Assembly (NCBI GenBank): GCA_030824555.1
Contig: JAVBXK010000021.1
Coordinates: 62,001 to 126,000 of the forward strand
Origin: a bacterium
Lineage (GTDB): Bacteria; Pseudomonadota; Gammaproteobacteria; Burkholderiales; Burkholderiaceae_C
DNA: 64,000 nucleotides
Direction of reading: 5' to 3'
The position numbers and the translations under genes are program-made. Every line of letters starts with the position of its first letter. Position 1 is the first letter of the stretch. Under the pieces are notes generated by a model, which ran no database searches, had not been told where the DNA came from, and worked only from the letters and a program-made list of their open reading frames with translations. This document shows, piece by piece, positions 44,272 through 52,773 of this stretch.

Positions 44272-44330
44272 TTCATTGAAAAAAGTGCTTTCATCGCTTT
44301 CACTGATTAGGTTCGTAGCTATCTGATTTG
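44272..44330. repeat. Dispersed hairpin repeat copy after the permease gene
   Basis: On the minus strand this reads AGATAGCTACGAACC, then GTGAAAGCGATGAAAGC and a TTTTTT tail. It fills the gap right after the permease stop. Confidence 0.6.
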
Positions 44331-44338
44331 ACATTTGG

Positions 44339-44368
44339 CCAGTGCCAGTGCCAGTGCCAGTGCCAGTG
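44339..44368. repeat. Tandem hexanucleotide array (CCAGTG)x5
   Basis: Five perfect copies of CCAGTG lie in the gap between the convergent permease and priA genes. The array is non-coding as far as I can see and could vary in copy number. Confidence 0.9.
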
Positions 44369-44398
44369 CACAAGTGGCATGAGCATGCCCGAAGGGCG

Positions 44399-46570
44399 TC
44401 AGATGGCCAGCGGGTCCACGTCAATGGCCCAGCGGATCAGGCCTTTGGCCGCTGGCAAGGCCTTGCAGCGGGCCAGTTCCGCATGCCATTGGCTCAGCAC
44501 GTGTTGCAGGGCGGGGCGCGAGTGGCTTTCCAGCAGCATCTGCGCCCGCTCTACGTTGGCAATGCGTTGGATTTGCATGGGCACCGGTGGATACAGCGTC
44601 AGGTGTTCGACACCGGGCAACGTGCGGGCCGCATCGCGGGCTGCTGCCAGGAAGGCCTGAGCGGCTTCTTGGGTGCGGGCATCGGCCCGCAGCAGCGCTT
44701 GGTAGGTGAAGGGCGGCATGCCTGCCGTCTCGCGGTCGGCAAGTTCGTTCTGTGCAAACCGGGCAAAGTCGTGCGTTCTGAGCGCCGCAAACAGCGGGTG
44801 CGTTGGGTTCCATGTTTGCACCCACAACTCGCCCTGGTGGCTCAGGTCCGCGTCGCGCCCGGCGCGTCCACCCGCTTGCATCAGCAGCGAAAACAGGCGC
44901 TCGGGTGCCCGGTAGTCGGCCGCGAACAGGGCCGAATCGGCGTTGATGGCGGCCACCAGTGTGATGCGCCTGAAGTCGTGCCCCTTGGCCACCATCTGTG
45001 TGCCCACCAGCACATCGACCTCGCCGCTGTGCATGCGGGCCAGCTGGGCCTCCAGACTGCCTTTTTCGCGGGTGGTGTCGGCGTCCATGCGGGCCACGTG
45101 CAGTGGCTGCCCGTCGGGCCTCACTTCACCTGACAGCAGCGCGGCAACCTGTTCTTCCAATTGCTCGGTGCCCTTGCCCACGGGGGCGATGTCGATGTTG
45201 CCGCAGTCGGGGCAGGCGCGGGGCACGCGTTCGGTGAAGCCGCAGTGGTGGCAACGCAGCGTGCGGTCGATTTTGTGGAACACGCGGTACGCGCTGCAAC
45301 TGGGGCAATGGCTTTTCCAGCCGCAGGCGTGACAGCTCAGCACGGGCGCGTAGCCACGCCGGTTGAGCAGGATCAGCGACTGCTCGCCCCGTTGCGCCCG
45401 CTCGGTCATGGCCGCCACCAGCGCTGGGGCCAGCACCGCGCCCTTGGGCTGCTGCGACATGTCCACCAGCCGGAGGTGGGGCAACTGGCCGCCGCCCATG
45501 CGGTCGGGCATGTCCAGGCGCAGGTAGCGGCCCGTGGCGGCGGCATGCCAGCTTTCCAGCGAAGGGGTGGCCGAGCCCAGAACGACCTGGCAGGGGCGGC
45601 CGTGCTGGGTTTCCACCCGGGCGCGGTAGATGGCCAGGTCGCGTGCCGAGTAGCGTGCGCCTTCCTGGCTTTTGTAGCTGGGGTCGTGCTCTTCGTCGAC
45701 CACGATCAGTCGCAGCCCTGGTGCGCTGCACAGCACGGCCATGCGGGTGCCCAGCACGATGCGCGCCTGCCCCAGGTGAGCCGCCAGCCAGTTGGTCAGG
45801 CGCTGGGCGGGGGTCATGCCGCTGTGCATGGCGGCTACTTGGGTCGTGCCGAAGCGGGCAGTGAAGCGCTCCAGCAACATGGGCGTGAGGTTGATCTCGG
45901 GCACCATGACCAGCACCTGCGCGGCGGGGTCGGTGGCCAGCAGGCGCTGGGCAGCCTGCAGGTAAATTTCTGTCTTGCCACTGCCGGTGGCACCGAACAG
46001 CAGCACGGGCTTGTCGTGCGCCGCCGGGCTGGCCAGCGTGTCCAGCGCCTGTTGCTGTTGCGGGCTGGGTGACAGGGCGGCGCTGACCGCCTGCAGGGGG
46101 CTGTCGCCACGCGCGGGAGCGGCAGCCTGGGCCTTTTGCAGGCGCCTGATGCGGCGTTGCCATTGTTCGGGACTCAGGTCGCGCAGCTGGGGGGGGAGCG
46201 CAGCCAGCGCCATTTCACCCAGGCTGCGCTGGTAGTAGCGCGCCGCAAAACCCATTAGCGCCCGCCAGGCCGGGTTCAGCGGCGGGCAGTCGGGCAGCAC
46301 CATGCTCACGGGTTTCAATGCACGGGCTGACAGGGCTGGGGGAGCCTCCGACCCTGCGGCACCTGGTGGCAGCGGGGCCGGACTGTCTTCTTCCCACGTG
46401 ATGCCCAGCACATCGCGTTGTCCCAGCGGCACCCGCACCAGACTGCCTGCGGGGCAGGGTTGGGTGTGCAAATAGGTCAACGGCCCAGACAGGGCGGTGT
46501 GTGCCGGCAGTGCCACCACCACCTGAAGGCGGGTGTCGTGATTTGCCACCGTTTCCTTACGTTGGGTCAT
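44399..46570 (-). CDS. priA: Primosomal protein N' (replication restart helicase)
   Basis: This 723-residue helicase restarts stalled replication forks. Walker A is GATGSGKTEIYL (near residue 195) and the DEAH box is DEEHDPSYKSQEGARYSARD. The zinc-binding region has LSCHACGWKSHCPSCS and LRCHHCGFTERVPRACPDCG, giving eight Cys for two zinc ions. Motif VI-like sequences QAGGRAGR follow. ATG 46570 is the first Met. It is transcribed away from hemE's 3' end through a 305-base gap that holds DnaA boxes. Confidence 0.95.
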   Translation of the reverse strand: MTQRKETVANHDTRLQVVVALPAHTALSGPLTYLHTQPCPAGSLVRVPLGQRDVLGITWEEDSPAPLPPGAAGSEAPPALSARALKPVSMVLPDCPPLNPAWRALMGFAARYYQRSLGEMALAALPPQLRDLSPEQWQRRIRRLQKAQAAAPARGDSPLQAVSAALSPSPQQQQALDTLASPAAHDKPVLLFGATGSGKTEIYLQAAQRLLATDPAAQVLVMVPEINLTPMLLERFTARFGTTQVAAMHSGMTPAQRLTNWLAAHLGQARIVLGTRMAVLCSAPGLRLIVVDEEHDPSYKSQEGARYSARDLAIYRARVETQHGRPCQVVLGSATPSLESWHAAATGRYLRLDMPDRMGGGQLPHLRLVDMSQQPKGAVLAPALVAAMTERAQRGEQSLILLNRRGYAPVLSCHACGWKSHCPSCSAYRVFHKIDRTLRCHHCGFTERVPRACPDCGNIDIAPVGKGTEQLEEQVAALLSGEVRPDGQPLHVARMDADTTREKGSLEAQLARMHSGEVDVLVGTQMVAKGHDFRRITLVAAINADSALFAADYRAPERLFSLLMQAGGRAGRDADLSHQGELWVQTWNPTHPLFAALRTHDFARFAQNELADRETAGMPPFTYQALLRADARTQEAAQAFLAAARDAARTLPGVEHLTLYPPVPMQIQRIANVERAQMLLESHSRPALQHVLSQWHAELARCKALPAAKGLIRWAIDVDPLAI

Positions 46571-46875
46571 GAAAAACGACGCAAGTCATTGATTTGTCAC
46601 TGATTCGGCGGCCATCCCCGTTTTCTGTGGATAACTTTGTGGACAGTCTGTCCAAATCGCCGCCAAACCCACAGAAATCAAGGGTTTCAACAAGTTGCCC
46701 ACGAAAAAGGCAGTTTGATGAATCCCTTGAAAATCAACGACTTGCATTCGCTAGGTGTTTGATAGCGGCCAAGCCAGAGACGCATGGTGCAGAGCACCGT
46801 ACGTGCCCAAAAATGTGCATAACACCTGATGGAAAGTCGGGTTTCGGGCGATTTTTTGTGCTAGCCAGCGCTGGC
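46571..46875. other. priA-hemE intergenic region with two DnaA boxes
   Basis: This 305-base gap is richer in A+T than its surroundings. Two 9-mers match the DnaA box TTATNCACA on the minus strand: TTATCCACA at 46626-46634 and TTATGCACA at 46814-46822. A further related TGTGGACA lies at 46639-46646. The priA promoter must lie here as well. A 14-base palindrome AGCCAGCGCTGGCT (46863-46876) abuts the hemE stop. I see no gene in it. Confidence 0.7.
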
Positions 46876-47988
46876 TCAACCCTGGGCACGCATGCGGCGC
46901 GAGTGGCTGTGAACCGCAGCAACCAGTGCCGACACGCTGTCTGGCGGTGTGTACTGGCTGATGCCATGCCCCAGGTTGAAGATGTGTGTGGGGCCGGTGG
47001 TGCTGCGGTCGGTGTGGGGAATGCCGAAACTGTCCAATACGCGCGTTGCTTCGGCCTCGATCTGGGCGGCGGACGCAAACAGCACGTTGGGGTCCAGGTT
47101 GCCTTGCAGTGCTTTGCCGGGGCCACCGACATCACCGCCAACGAGCGAGCGGGCGCGGGCTAGGTTGACCGTCCAGTCCACGCCCAGCACGTCGCAGGGC
47201 AGGGTGTTCATTTCGTTCAGCCACAGCCCGCCACCTTTGGTGAACACGATGCTCGGGATGCGCTGGCCGTCCTTTTCGGTTTTGAGCTGGTCCAGCACCC
47301 GGCGGGTGTAGGCCATGCTGAATGCCTGGAAGTTGCCGTCGGCCAGCACGCCGCCCCAGCTGTCGAACACCATGACGGCTTGTGCGCCGGCATCGATCTG
47401 GGTGTTCAGATACTGCGCCACGGCGTCGGCGTTGATGGCCAAAATGCGGTGCATCAGGTCGGGGCGGCTGTACATCAGGGTTTTGACGGCGCGGTAGTCG
47501 TCAGAACCGCCGCCTTCGACCATGTAGCAGGCCAGCGTCCAGGGGCTGCCTGAGAATCCGATGAGCGGTACGCGGCCATTCAGCGCCTTGCGGATGGACG
47601 TGACCGCATCGAACACGTAGCGCAGTTTGGCCATGTCGGGCACGGCCAGGGCGTCCACGGCAGCTTCGTCACGCACGTTTTTCGCAAACTTGGGGCCTTC
47701 GCCTGCGGCGAAGGTCAGGCCCAGGCCCATGGCATCGGGCACGGTCAGGATGTCGCTGAACAGGATGGCCGCATCAAGCGGGTAGCGCTCCAGCGGCTGC
47801 AACGTCACTTCAGTGGCGTAGTCCACGTTGGTGGCCAAGCCCATGAAGCTACCTGCTTTGGCGCGTGTGGCGCAGTACTCTGGCAGGTAGCGCCCGGCCT
47901 GGCGCATCAGCCACATGGGCGTGTGATCGGTCGCCTGGCGCAGGCAGGCGCGCAGGAAGGTGTCGTTTTGCAGGGGTGCGAAGCTCAT
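46876..47988 (-). CDS. hemE: Uroporphyrinogen decarboxylase
   Basis: This enzyme removes four carboxyl groups from uroporphyrinogen III to give coproporphyrinogen III in haem synthesis. The 370-residue protein shows the signature [15 protein letters not shown] (near residue 24), the catalytic Asp in [12 protein letters not shown], and [19 protein letters not shown] 47988 gives the normal [14 protein letters not shown] start; the frame upstream is shadow. It is on the same strand as priA and dsbD. Confidence 0.96.
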   Translation of the reverse strand: MSFAPLQNDTFLRACLRQATDHTPMWLMRQAGRYLPEYCATRAKAGSFMGLATNVDYATEVTLQPLERYPLDAAILFSDILTVPDAMGLGLTFAAGEGPKFAKNVRDEAAVDALAVPDMAKLRYVFDAVTSIRKALNGRVPLIGFSGSPWTLACYMVEGGGSDDYRAVKTLMYSRPDLMHRILAINADAVAQYLNTQIDAGAQAVMVFDSWGGVLADGNFQAFSMAYTRRVLDQLKTEKDGQRIPSIVFTKGGGLWLNEMNTLPCDVLGVDWTVNLARARSLVGGDVGGPGKALQGNLDPNVLFASAAQIEAEATRVLDSFGIPHTDRSTTGPTHIFNLGHGISQYTPPDSVSALVAAVHSHSRRMRAQG

Positions 47989-48100
47989 GGGTGTGGGTAT
48001 GTGAAGGGAACAGGGCCCGTCCATCGGGCCGATGGGGGCATTATCCCCGGTGGGCCGAGTGGCTTCGGTGCCAGTTGCCAGGCGCCCTGCGGGGGCACAC

Positions 48101-48176
48101 CTGCCGCATGGCGTCAAGCCCCCCGAGGGGAATGAGAAAACGTGGGAGCAGTCCGGCGTTTTCTCATGCGGGCGGC
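48101..48176. repeat. Second repeat family, copy 2, terminator-like
   Basis: CGCATGGCGTCAAGCCCCC, GAGGGG, then a perfect 10-base stem TGAGAAAACG (48133-48142) with CGTTTTCTCA (48157-48166). It lies just beyond the dsbD stop and before hemE, so it may end dsbD transcription. It closely matches 38351-38425. Confidence 0.75.
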
Positions 48177-48180
48177 GCGA

Positions 48181-50448
48181 TCACGGCGCGGCCAGTGCAG
48201 CGCGCACTTCTGCCACGCTGAGGATTTCAGTCAGCACAATGGGTTTGCGGCCGGGGCGGTACAGCGCGTAGGTGGGCACGCCGTTGCGTCCCAATGCGGC
48301 CAGGGCTGCGGTGATGGCGGGGTCGCGTCGCGTCCAGTCGGCGCGCAGGCGTGCGACGTTGCGGGTGGCCATGTCGGCCAGCAGTTCGCTGTCGCTCATG
48401 GTGGTGCGCTTGTTGTATTGGCAGGTCACGCACCAGGCAGCTGTGAAATCCACGAACACGGTGCGCCCACTGCGCGTGAGTTCGTCCACCCGCGTGGGGG
48501 TCCATGCTGCCCAGTCGTTTTGCTGGGCCGTTGCCTGGCCTGCTACTGACGCATGCGTGGCTTCGGCGATGGGCGTGCTGTCATCCAGCGTCCACGTCAG
48601 CGGCCCGATGCCAACCAGCAAGCTGGCCAGGGTGACCACAGACAGCCCACGCAGCCAGGTGGCCCCGCCGTGTTGCAGGCCCCATGACCAGGCCACCATG
48701 GCCCAGGCCACCAACAGGGCCAGCAGGGCGCTGGCGCCATTGACGCCAGTCTGGTGGCCCAGCACCCACACCAGCCAGATCACGGTGGCGAACATCGGGA
48801 ACGCCATGAGCTGTTTGAATGTGTTCATCCAGGCACCAGGGCGGGGCAGCGCATGCGCCACCGCAGGCCACCAGCTGGCCAGCAGGTAGGGCAACGACAT
48901 GCCTAAACCGATGGCGGCAAACACCGCGAGTGCCTGTGCGACAGGCAATGCAACAGCCAGGCCCAGAGATGCCCCCATGAACGGTGCTGTGCAGGGCGAG
49001 GCCACGGCGGTGGCCAGCATTCCCGTCAGAAACGCATCTGCCGTGGGATGCTTGGCCTGGAGGCTGGCCAGCGACGACGGCAGCAGGTTGCCCACTTCGA
49101 ACACGCCCATCAGGTTCAGGCCGATCAGTGTGAACAAGGTCGCCAGCACCACGACCACCCCCGGGCTTTGCAACTGAAAGCCCCAACCCAGTTGCTCGCC
49201 TGCCGCCCGCAGGCCGAGCAGCAGCCCGCCCAGGGCCATGAACGACAGCACCACGCCGGCGGTGTAGGCCAGGCCCGATGCCCGGTGTTGTGCGCGTACC
49301 GCCGTCGCATGCTGCCCGTTGCGGCCATGCTGGGTGAACGCCAGTACCTTGATGGCGAGCACAGGGAACACGCACGGCATGAGGTTGAGCAGCGTGCCCC
49401 CCAGGAACGCACCAACCACGGCCACCAGCCAGCTGACCAGCGACGCATCGGGTGCCGGGGTGGCCGGTGGCAGTGCCTCTGCAGGCGAAGCCCCAACTTG
49501 GGTGCTGCGGGTTGCATTCAGGGCTGCTTCCAGTGCGGGGTTGATGCCCGTGGGGGCGTTGACAGCAGGCCATGCACCGTCCACCGGCAATGTCAGGCTG
49601 GCGCCTGAGGCGGCTGGCTCACCCGGCCGCAGGTCCTGGTTGTTGGCCAGGACGATGGTCATTTCCCCAGGCGATTCAGCTCGCAAAGCGCTCAGTGGCA
49701 GTCGGGCCGTCCAGGTCTGGCCTTGCCAGGTTTGTGTCCACGGTGCGCCAGGCTCCACGATGCCTGTGGCTTGCGGAAATGCCTCCAGCAGTTTGCCTTG
49801 CCATGCAGCAGGCAGGCTGATTGTTTTTATAGATAAAAATTGTCCTTCAGCGCTTATTTTATCTAATTTGTTTGCTACTTTTTTTGGTGTTCTGTTGGCC
49901 GATGCTTCAAACAGCTGCCCGTTCAGTGTGGTGGGGATGTGTGCCGGCAGGGTGGTTTGCAGGTTGGCTTCTTCGGGAATGCATTCGGTTCGGCAGGCCA
50001 GCCACGATGCTGTCACACCAATGGACAGGTGCTTGCCTTGCCATTGGGGTGACACGGTCAGGGGAACGGCCAGCAACACGGTGCCGTCGTAACCATAGTT
50101 GGCCAGCGTGCCCAGTGGAAATTTTTTGGGTGTGGGCCAGGCAATGTCACCTGCGCTGATACCCGGCGGCAGTTGCCAGGTCAATTGGGTGGGCAGTCCG
50201 GAGTCCCCCGAGTTGAGCCAATACGTGTGCCATTTGGGTGCGTGTTGCAGCTGCAGGCCTGCCCAGACGGGTTGACCCGGTGTCACGCCCTGCGGTGCAT
50301 GCACCAGCAGTTGGGCCGTGACCTGCTCACTTTTGTATGTGGGCTTGCCCAGCAAATCGCCGATCTGGGCCTGTGCAGCCGTCCACAGCCAGAGGGACAG
50401 GAGGCCAATCAGCGTGGCGCGCAGTGAACAGATGAGGCGTCGGGGCAT
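48181..50448 (-). CDS. dsbD: Thiol:disulfide interchange protein DsbD-family
   Basis: This membrane protein passes electrons from cytoplasmic thioredoxin to periplasmic disulfide reductases. The 755-residue protein starts at ATG 50448 (MPRRLICSLRATLIG) with a signal peptide. A periplasmic N-terminal domain with the Cys pair CRTECIPE (near residue 160) is of the DsbC/ScsB-like type. Then come about eight helices with LNLMPCVFPVLAIKV and ASPCTAPFMG, and a C-terminal thioredoxin domain with AAWCVTCQ. Codons for about residues 190-209 hold a dispersed repeat. The 64 codons upstream in this frame are excluded. Confidence 0.92.
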   Translation of the reverse strand: MPRRLICSLRATLIGLLSLWLWTAAQAQIGDLLGKPTYKSEQVTAQLLVHAPQGVTPGQPVWAGLQLQHAPKWHTYWLNSGDSGLPTQLTWQLPPGISAGDIAWPTPKKFPLGTLANYGYDGTVLLAVPLTVSPQWQGKHLSIGVTASWLACRTECIPEEANLQTTLPAHIPTTLNGQLFEASANRTPKKVANKLDKISAEGQFLSIKTISLPAAWQGKLLEAFPQATGIVEPGAPWTQTWQGQTWTARLPLSALRAESPGEMTIVLANNQDLRPGEPAASGASLTLPVDGAWPAVNAPTGINPALEAALNATRSTQVGASPAEALPPATPAPDASLVSWLVAVVGAFLGGTLLNLMPCVFPVLAIKVLAFTQHGRNGQHATAVRAQHRASGLAYTAGVVLSFMALGGLLLGLRAAGEQLGWGFQLQSPGVVVVLATLFTLIGLNLMGVFEVGNLLPSSLASLQAKHPTADAFLTGMLATAVASPCTAPFMGASLGLAVALPVAQALAVFAAIGLGMSLPYLLASWWPAVAHALPRPGAWMNTFKQLMAFPMFATVIWLVWVLGHQTGVNGASALLALLVAWAMVAWSWGLQHGGATWLRGLSVVTLASLLVGIGPLTWTLDDSTPIAEATHASVAGQATAQQNDWAAWTPTRVDELTRSGRTVFVDFTAAWCVTCQYNKRTTMSDSELLADMATRNVARLRADWTRRDPAITAALAALGRNGVPTYALYRPGRKPIVLTEILSVAEVRAALAAP
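49821..49880. repeat. Dispersed hairpin repeat copy inside dsbD
   Basis: On the minus strand this reads GTAGCAAACAAATTAG, ATAAAATAAGCGCTGAAGG, then a TTTTTATC tail. It is strongly A+T-rich compared with the flanking codons and encodes the Lys-rich stretch KKVANKLDKISAEGQFLSIK of the periplasmic domain. Confidence 0.6.
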
Positions 50449-50734
50449 GTAGTCTGACAAATTGGCTGGTTCGTTCTGATCGTAATGCGTGTGATCAGTT
50501 CCCTGATTGGGATGCGGCGATGACTTGTGGCGTGCCAGAAGACGTTGTCCGCAGTACGGCAAACAGTGTCCAGTGTGTTCGCTTTTGAAAACTTGTATTT
50601 GGATGCTGCACTGCGACATTTTTGCAACAGACGTGGTCATTCGGCTACAGGTAAGGCACTAAGGGTTCAGCCGATGAGCAGTTCAACAGCGGCTGAGTGA
50701 CAATGGCTTTTAATCACGCCCACATCGAACCGCT
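50449..50734. promoter_or_regulatory. Divergent dsbD/bcsD promoter region
   Basis: This 286-base gap between divergent dsbD and bcsD must hold promoters for both. An inverted repeat TCAGCCG (50667-50673) and CGGCTGA (50690-50696), with a 16-base gap, lies about 40 bases before bcsD and is a candidate operator. I see no convincing sigma-70 or sigma-54 promoter and no further gene. Confidence 0.45.
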
Positions 50735-51220
50735 ATGTCCGACATGACCTTTGAACAGACTGACCAGACCGATTTGCTGCGTTCGCTTGCGCTTGAACGG
50801 ATTTCACCGCAGTGGGCTGATTTTTTGGGATTGCTGTCAGACGCGTTGAATGCCCAGCTTGAACCTGCTGAGTACCGCCAGTTGTTGGTCCGGTTGGGTG
50901 AGGGTTTTGCCAATCAGCATCCGTTACCCGACTGTGTGGGGTTGAGTCAGTTGTCCGATGCCATGAATGCAATATGGCATCGCATGCAATGGGGCTATGC
51001 CTCTGTGTCTGATCAGGGGCAGCAGCTGGTGGTGGTGCACCGTGCGTGTCCGCTGCCTGCTGCATTGCAGCTGGATGTCGAGGTGGCAGGGGGGTTCCTT
51101 GAGGGTGTTTACAGCGTCTGGTTGAAGGCCGCCGGTGCCCCTGACGAGTTGGCATTGATGCAAGTGGCTGCTCCTCCGTTGCCTATGTACATGGCGTTTG
51201 CCTTGTCTGGCCGCCCATGA
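50735..51220 (+). CDS. bcsD: Cellulose biosynthesis protein BcsD
   Basis: This 161-residue protein resembles BcsD, the periplasmic subunit that organises export of glucan chains into ribbons in Komagataeibacter. The pattern QLSDAMNAIWHRMQWGYASV followed by LVVVHRACPLP and GFLEGVYSVWL aligns by eye with the BcsD core. No signal peptide is present, as in the known protein. It is the first gene of the bcs operon, 45 bases before bcsP. BcsD marks type I bcs operons. Confidence 0.82.
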   Translation: MSDMTFEQTDQTDLLRSLALERISPQWADFLGLLSDALNAQLEPAEYRQLLVRLGEGFANQHPLPDCVGLSQLSDAMNAIWHRMQWGYASVSDQGQQLVVVHRACPLPAALQLDVEVAGGFLEGVYSVWLKAAGAPDELALMQVAAPPLPMYMAFALSGRP

Positions 51221-51265
51221 ATACCGTTATTCGTGTAGGCTAACGTCAAGTAAAAAGGAGAGGGC

Positions 51266-51988
51266 ATGTCAAAAGCCGAAGATATCAACACGCTTTTCAG
51301 GCGGTTCGGTGGCAATGCCGAGACCTACCAAGAAATCGTTGAGAGCGAGCTGGCAGGTGTGGCTGAGCAGAAGTGGCCCATGTTGGGCCAATTGCGACCA
51401 CAAGCCCACCGCGAAGCCCCGGCGGCCCGCAAGGGCGCGGTGGCAGTCGGTGAGCGTCAGGTTCACGCTTTCATGGATCCCCCGCGCTATGCGGCGGCAC
51501 CGGCCGCTCAACCCGTGGCCGTTGCCGCTGTGGTGGCGTCACCCTCGCCTGTTGTTTCAGCTCCGGCGCCTGTGGCGGTGCCTGCTGCCGCACCGACGCC
51601 GGTGCAAGCACCGGCTCCTGTATCCACACCTTTGACGGTGGCTGCCCCTCTGGTTGCCGTCGAGTTGCCGTCTCGCGTCGAGCCAACTGTCGAGCCCCCA
51701 TGCTTGCCGACGTTGTTCGGGCGTGCGGCTGCCGTGTCAGTGGTGCGTGCCGACATGGTGCCGCCGACGCGGCAGCCGGTGATGTCAGTTTCAGTTGCTG
51801 CGCCTGGGGCACTGCAGCCGGTTGCCGTTGCCGAGCACTTGTTTGCAAGTGAGTTGCCAACTGCGCCTGCTGTCAGCGAATCGGGTGAATCAGATCTTCA
51901 GACCTTGTTCAATCGGTTGGTGCCGCCCAAAGTGGAACCAACCGTTGCGCAGCCTGCTGCGCCGTTGAAGAGGTTGGTCAAGTGGTAG
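51266..51988 (+). CDS. bcsP: Proline/alanine-rich cellulose biosynthesis protein BcsP-like
   Basis: This 240-residue protein has an N-terminal segment like BcsR (EDINTLFRRFGG...TYQEI...KWPML, residues 5-40), then a long Ala/Pro/Val-rich disordered region. Its position directly before bcsQ matches BcsP of betaproteobacterial operons. A short motif recurs three times: INTLFRRF (7-14), LPTLFGRA (147-154) and LQTLFNRL (211-218). A strong AAAAGGAGAGG ribosome site precedes ATG 51266. The stop overlaps the GTG start of bcsQ. It is likely a regulatory partner of the BcsQ ATPase or the synthase. Confidence 0.8.
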   Translation: MSKAEDINTLFRRFGGNAETYQEIVESELAGVAEQKWPMLGQLRPQAHREAPAARKGAVAVGERQVHAFMDPPRYAAAPAAQPVAVAAVVASPSPVVSAPAPVAVPAAAPTPVQAPAPVSTPLTVAAPLVAVELPSRVEPTVEPPCLPTLFGRAAAVSVVRADMVPPTRQPVMSVSVAAPGALQPVAVAEHLFASELPTAPAVSESGESDLQTLFNRLVPPKVEPTVAQPAAPLKRLVKW

Positions 51989-52773
51989 TCATATCTGTCG
52001 TCTCGGCCAAAGGGGGGGTGGGCAAGACCACGCTGTCGGCGTGCTTGGCCATGGGGTTGGCGCCAGGGCGTGACGTACTGGCCGTCGACCTCGATCCGCA
52101 AAATGCGCTCAGGTTGCACTTGGGAGTGAATGCCTCAGAAATCGACGGTGCGGGCAGGGCTACGCTGGAAGAGCGAAACTGGCAGTCTGCGATCTACCGT
52201 GGCGGCAAAGGACGTCCGAGTGTGCTCCCTTATGGCAATATCAATGAAACTGATCGGGATGCCTTGGAGGCGCATTTGTCCAACCACCCCGATTGGCTGA
52301 GCACGGGCTTGCAGGGTTTGGGCTTGGGGCCGCAAAGTGTGGTAGTGATAGATACACCACCCGGTCCGTCGCTTTACCAGCAGCAGGCATTGCGTGCGGC
52401 CAATTTCACACTGGTGGTTGTCCATGCGGACGCGGCGTCTTACGCCACCATCCCCGCCATGGAGACCATTCTCGACCGTTATTGTGTCGGGCGAGAGGGG
52501 TTTGCAGGGTCTGCCTACTTGCTCAACAGCGTGTCTGCAGCGAGTGCCTTGTCTCGTGACGTGGTGCGTGTGGTTCGCTCTGGCTTGGGGGAGCGCGTGG
52601 TACCTGTGGTGATTCACCAGGACGAGGCTGTGCGCGAAGCTTTGGCGTTTGACCAGCCCGTGCTGCACTACGCGCCTCATGGCGAGGCTTCGCGTGATAT
52701 CCAGCAAGTGGTCCGGTGGTTCGAGCAGAATTTGTCTGCCGTATTGCGCGTGGCCAACGCGAGAGCTGCATGA
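51982..52773 (+). CDS. bcsQ: Cellulose biosynthesis ParA/MinD-like ATPase BcsQ
   Basis: This 263-residue MinD/ParA-family ATPase is required for assembly or polar placement of the cellulose machine in enterics. The deviant Walker A is SAKGGVGKTT (8-17) with Lys10 and Lys15. AVDLDPQNALRLHLG is the A' motif and VVIDTPPGPS is Walker B. The GTG start at 51982 overlaps bcsP, and the stop overlaps bcsA (ATGA), so expression is tightly coupled. All catalytic residues are present. Confidence 0.93.
   Translation: MVVISVVSAKGGVGKTTLSACLAMGLAPGRDVLAVDLDPQNALRLHLGVNASEIDGAGRATLEERNWQSAIYRGGKGRPSVLPYGNINETDRDALEAHLSNHPDWLSTGLQGLGLGPQSVVVIDTPPGPSLYQQQALRAANFTLVVVHADAASYATIPAMETILDRYCVGREGFAGSAYLLNSVSAASALSRDVVRVVRSGLGERVVPVVIHQDEAVREALAFDQPVLHYAPHGEASRDIQQVVRWFEQNLSAVLRVANARAA

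Noticed and set aside
44339-44368. Short tandem array as a CRISPR-like or attachment element
   Set aside because: The units are six bases without spacers, so it is a simple microsatellite.
46571-46875. Calling this gap the chromosomal origin
   Set aside because: dnaA, dnaN, gyrB and rpmH are not present, and two or three boxes are too few to claim an origin; it is reported only as a region to check.
46863-46876. 14-base palindrome at the hemE stop as an intrinsic terminator
   Set aside because: There is no loop of useful size and no T-run in the hemE direction; it is kept only as a palindrome note.
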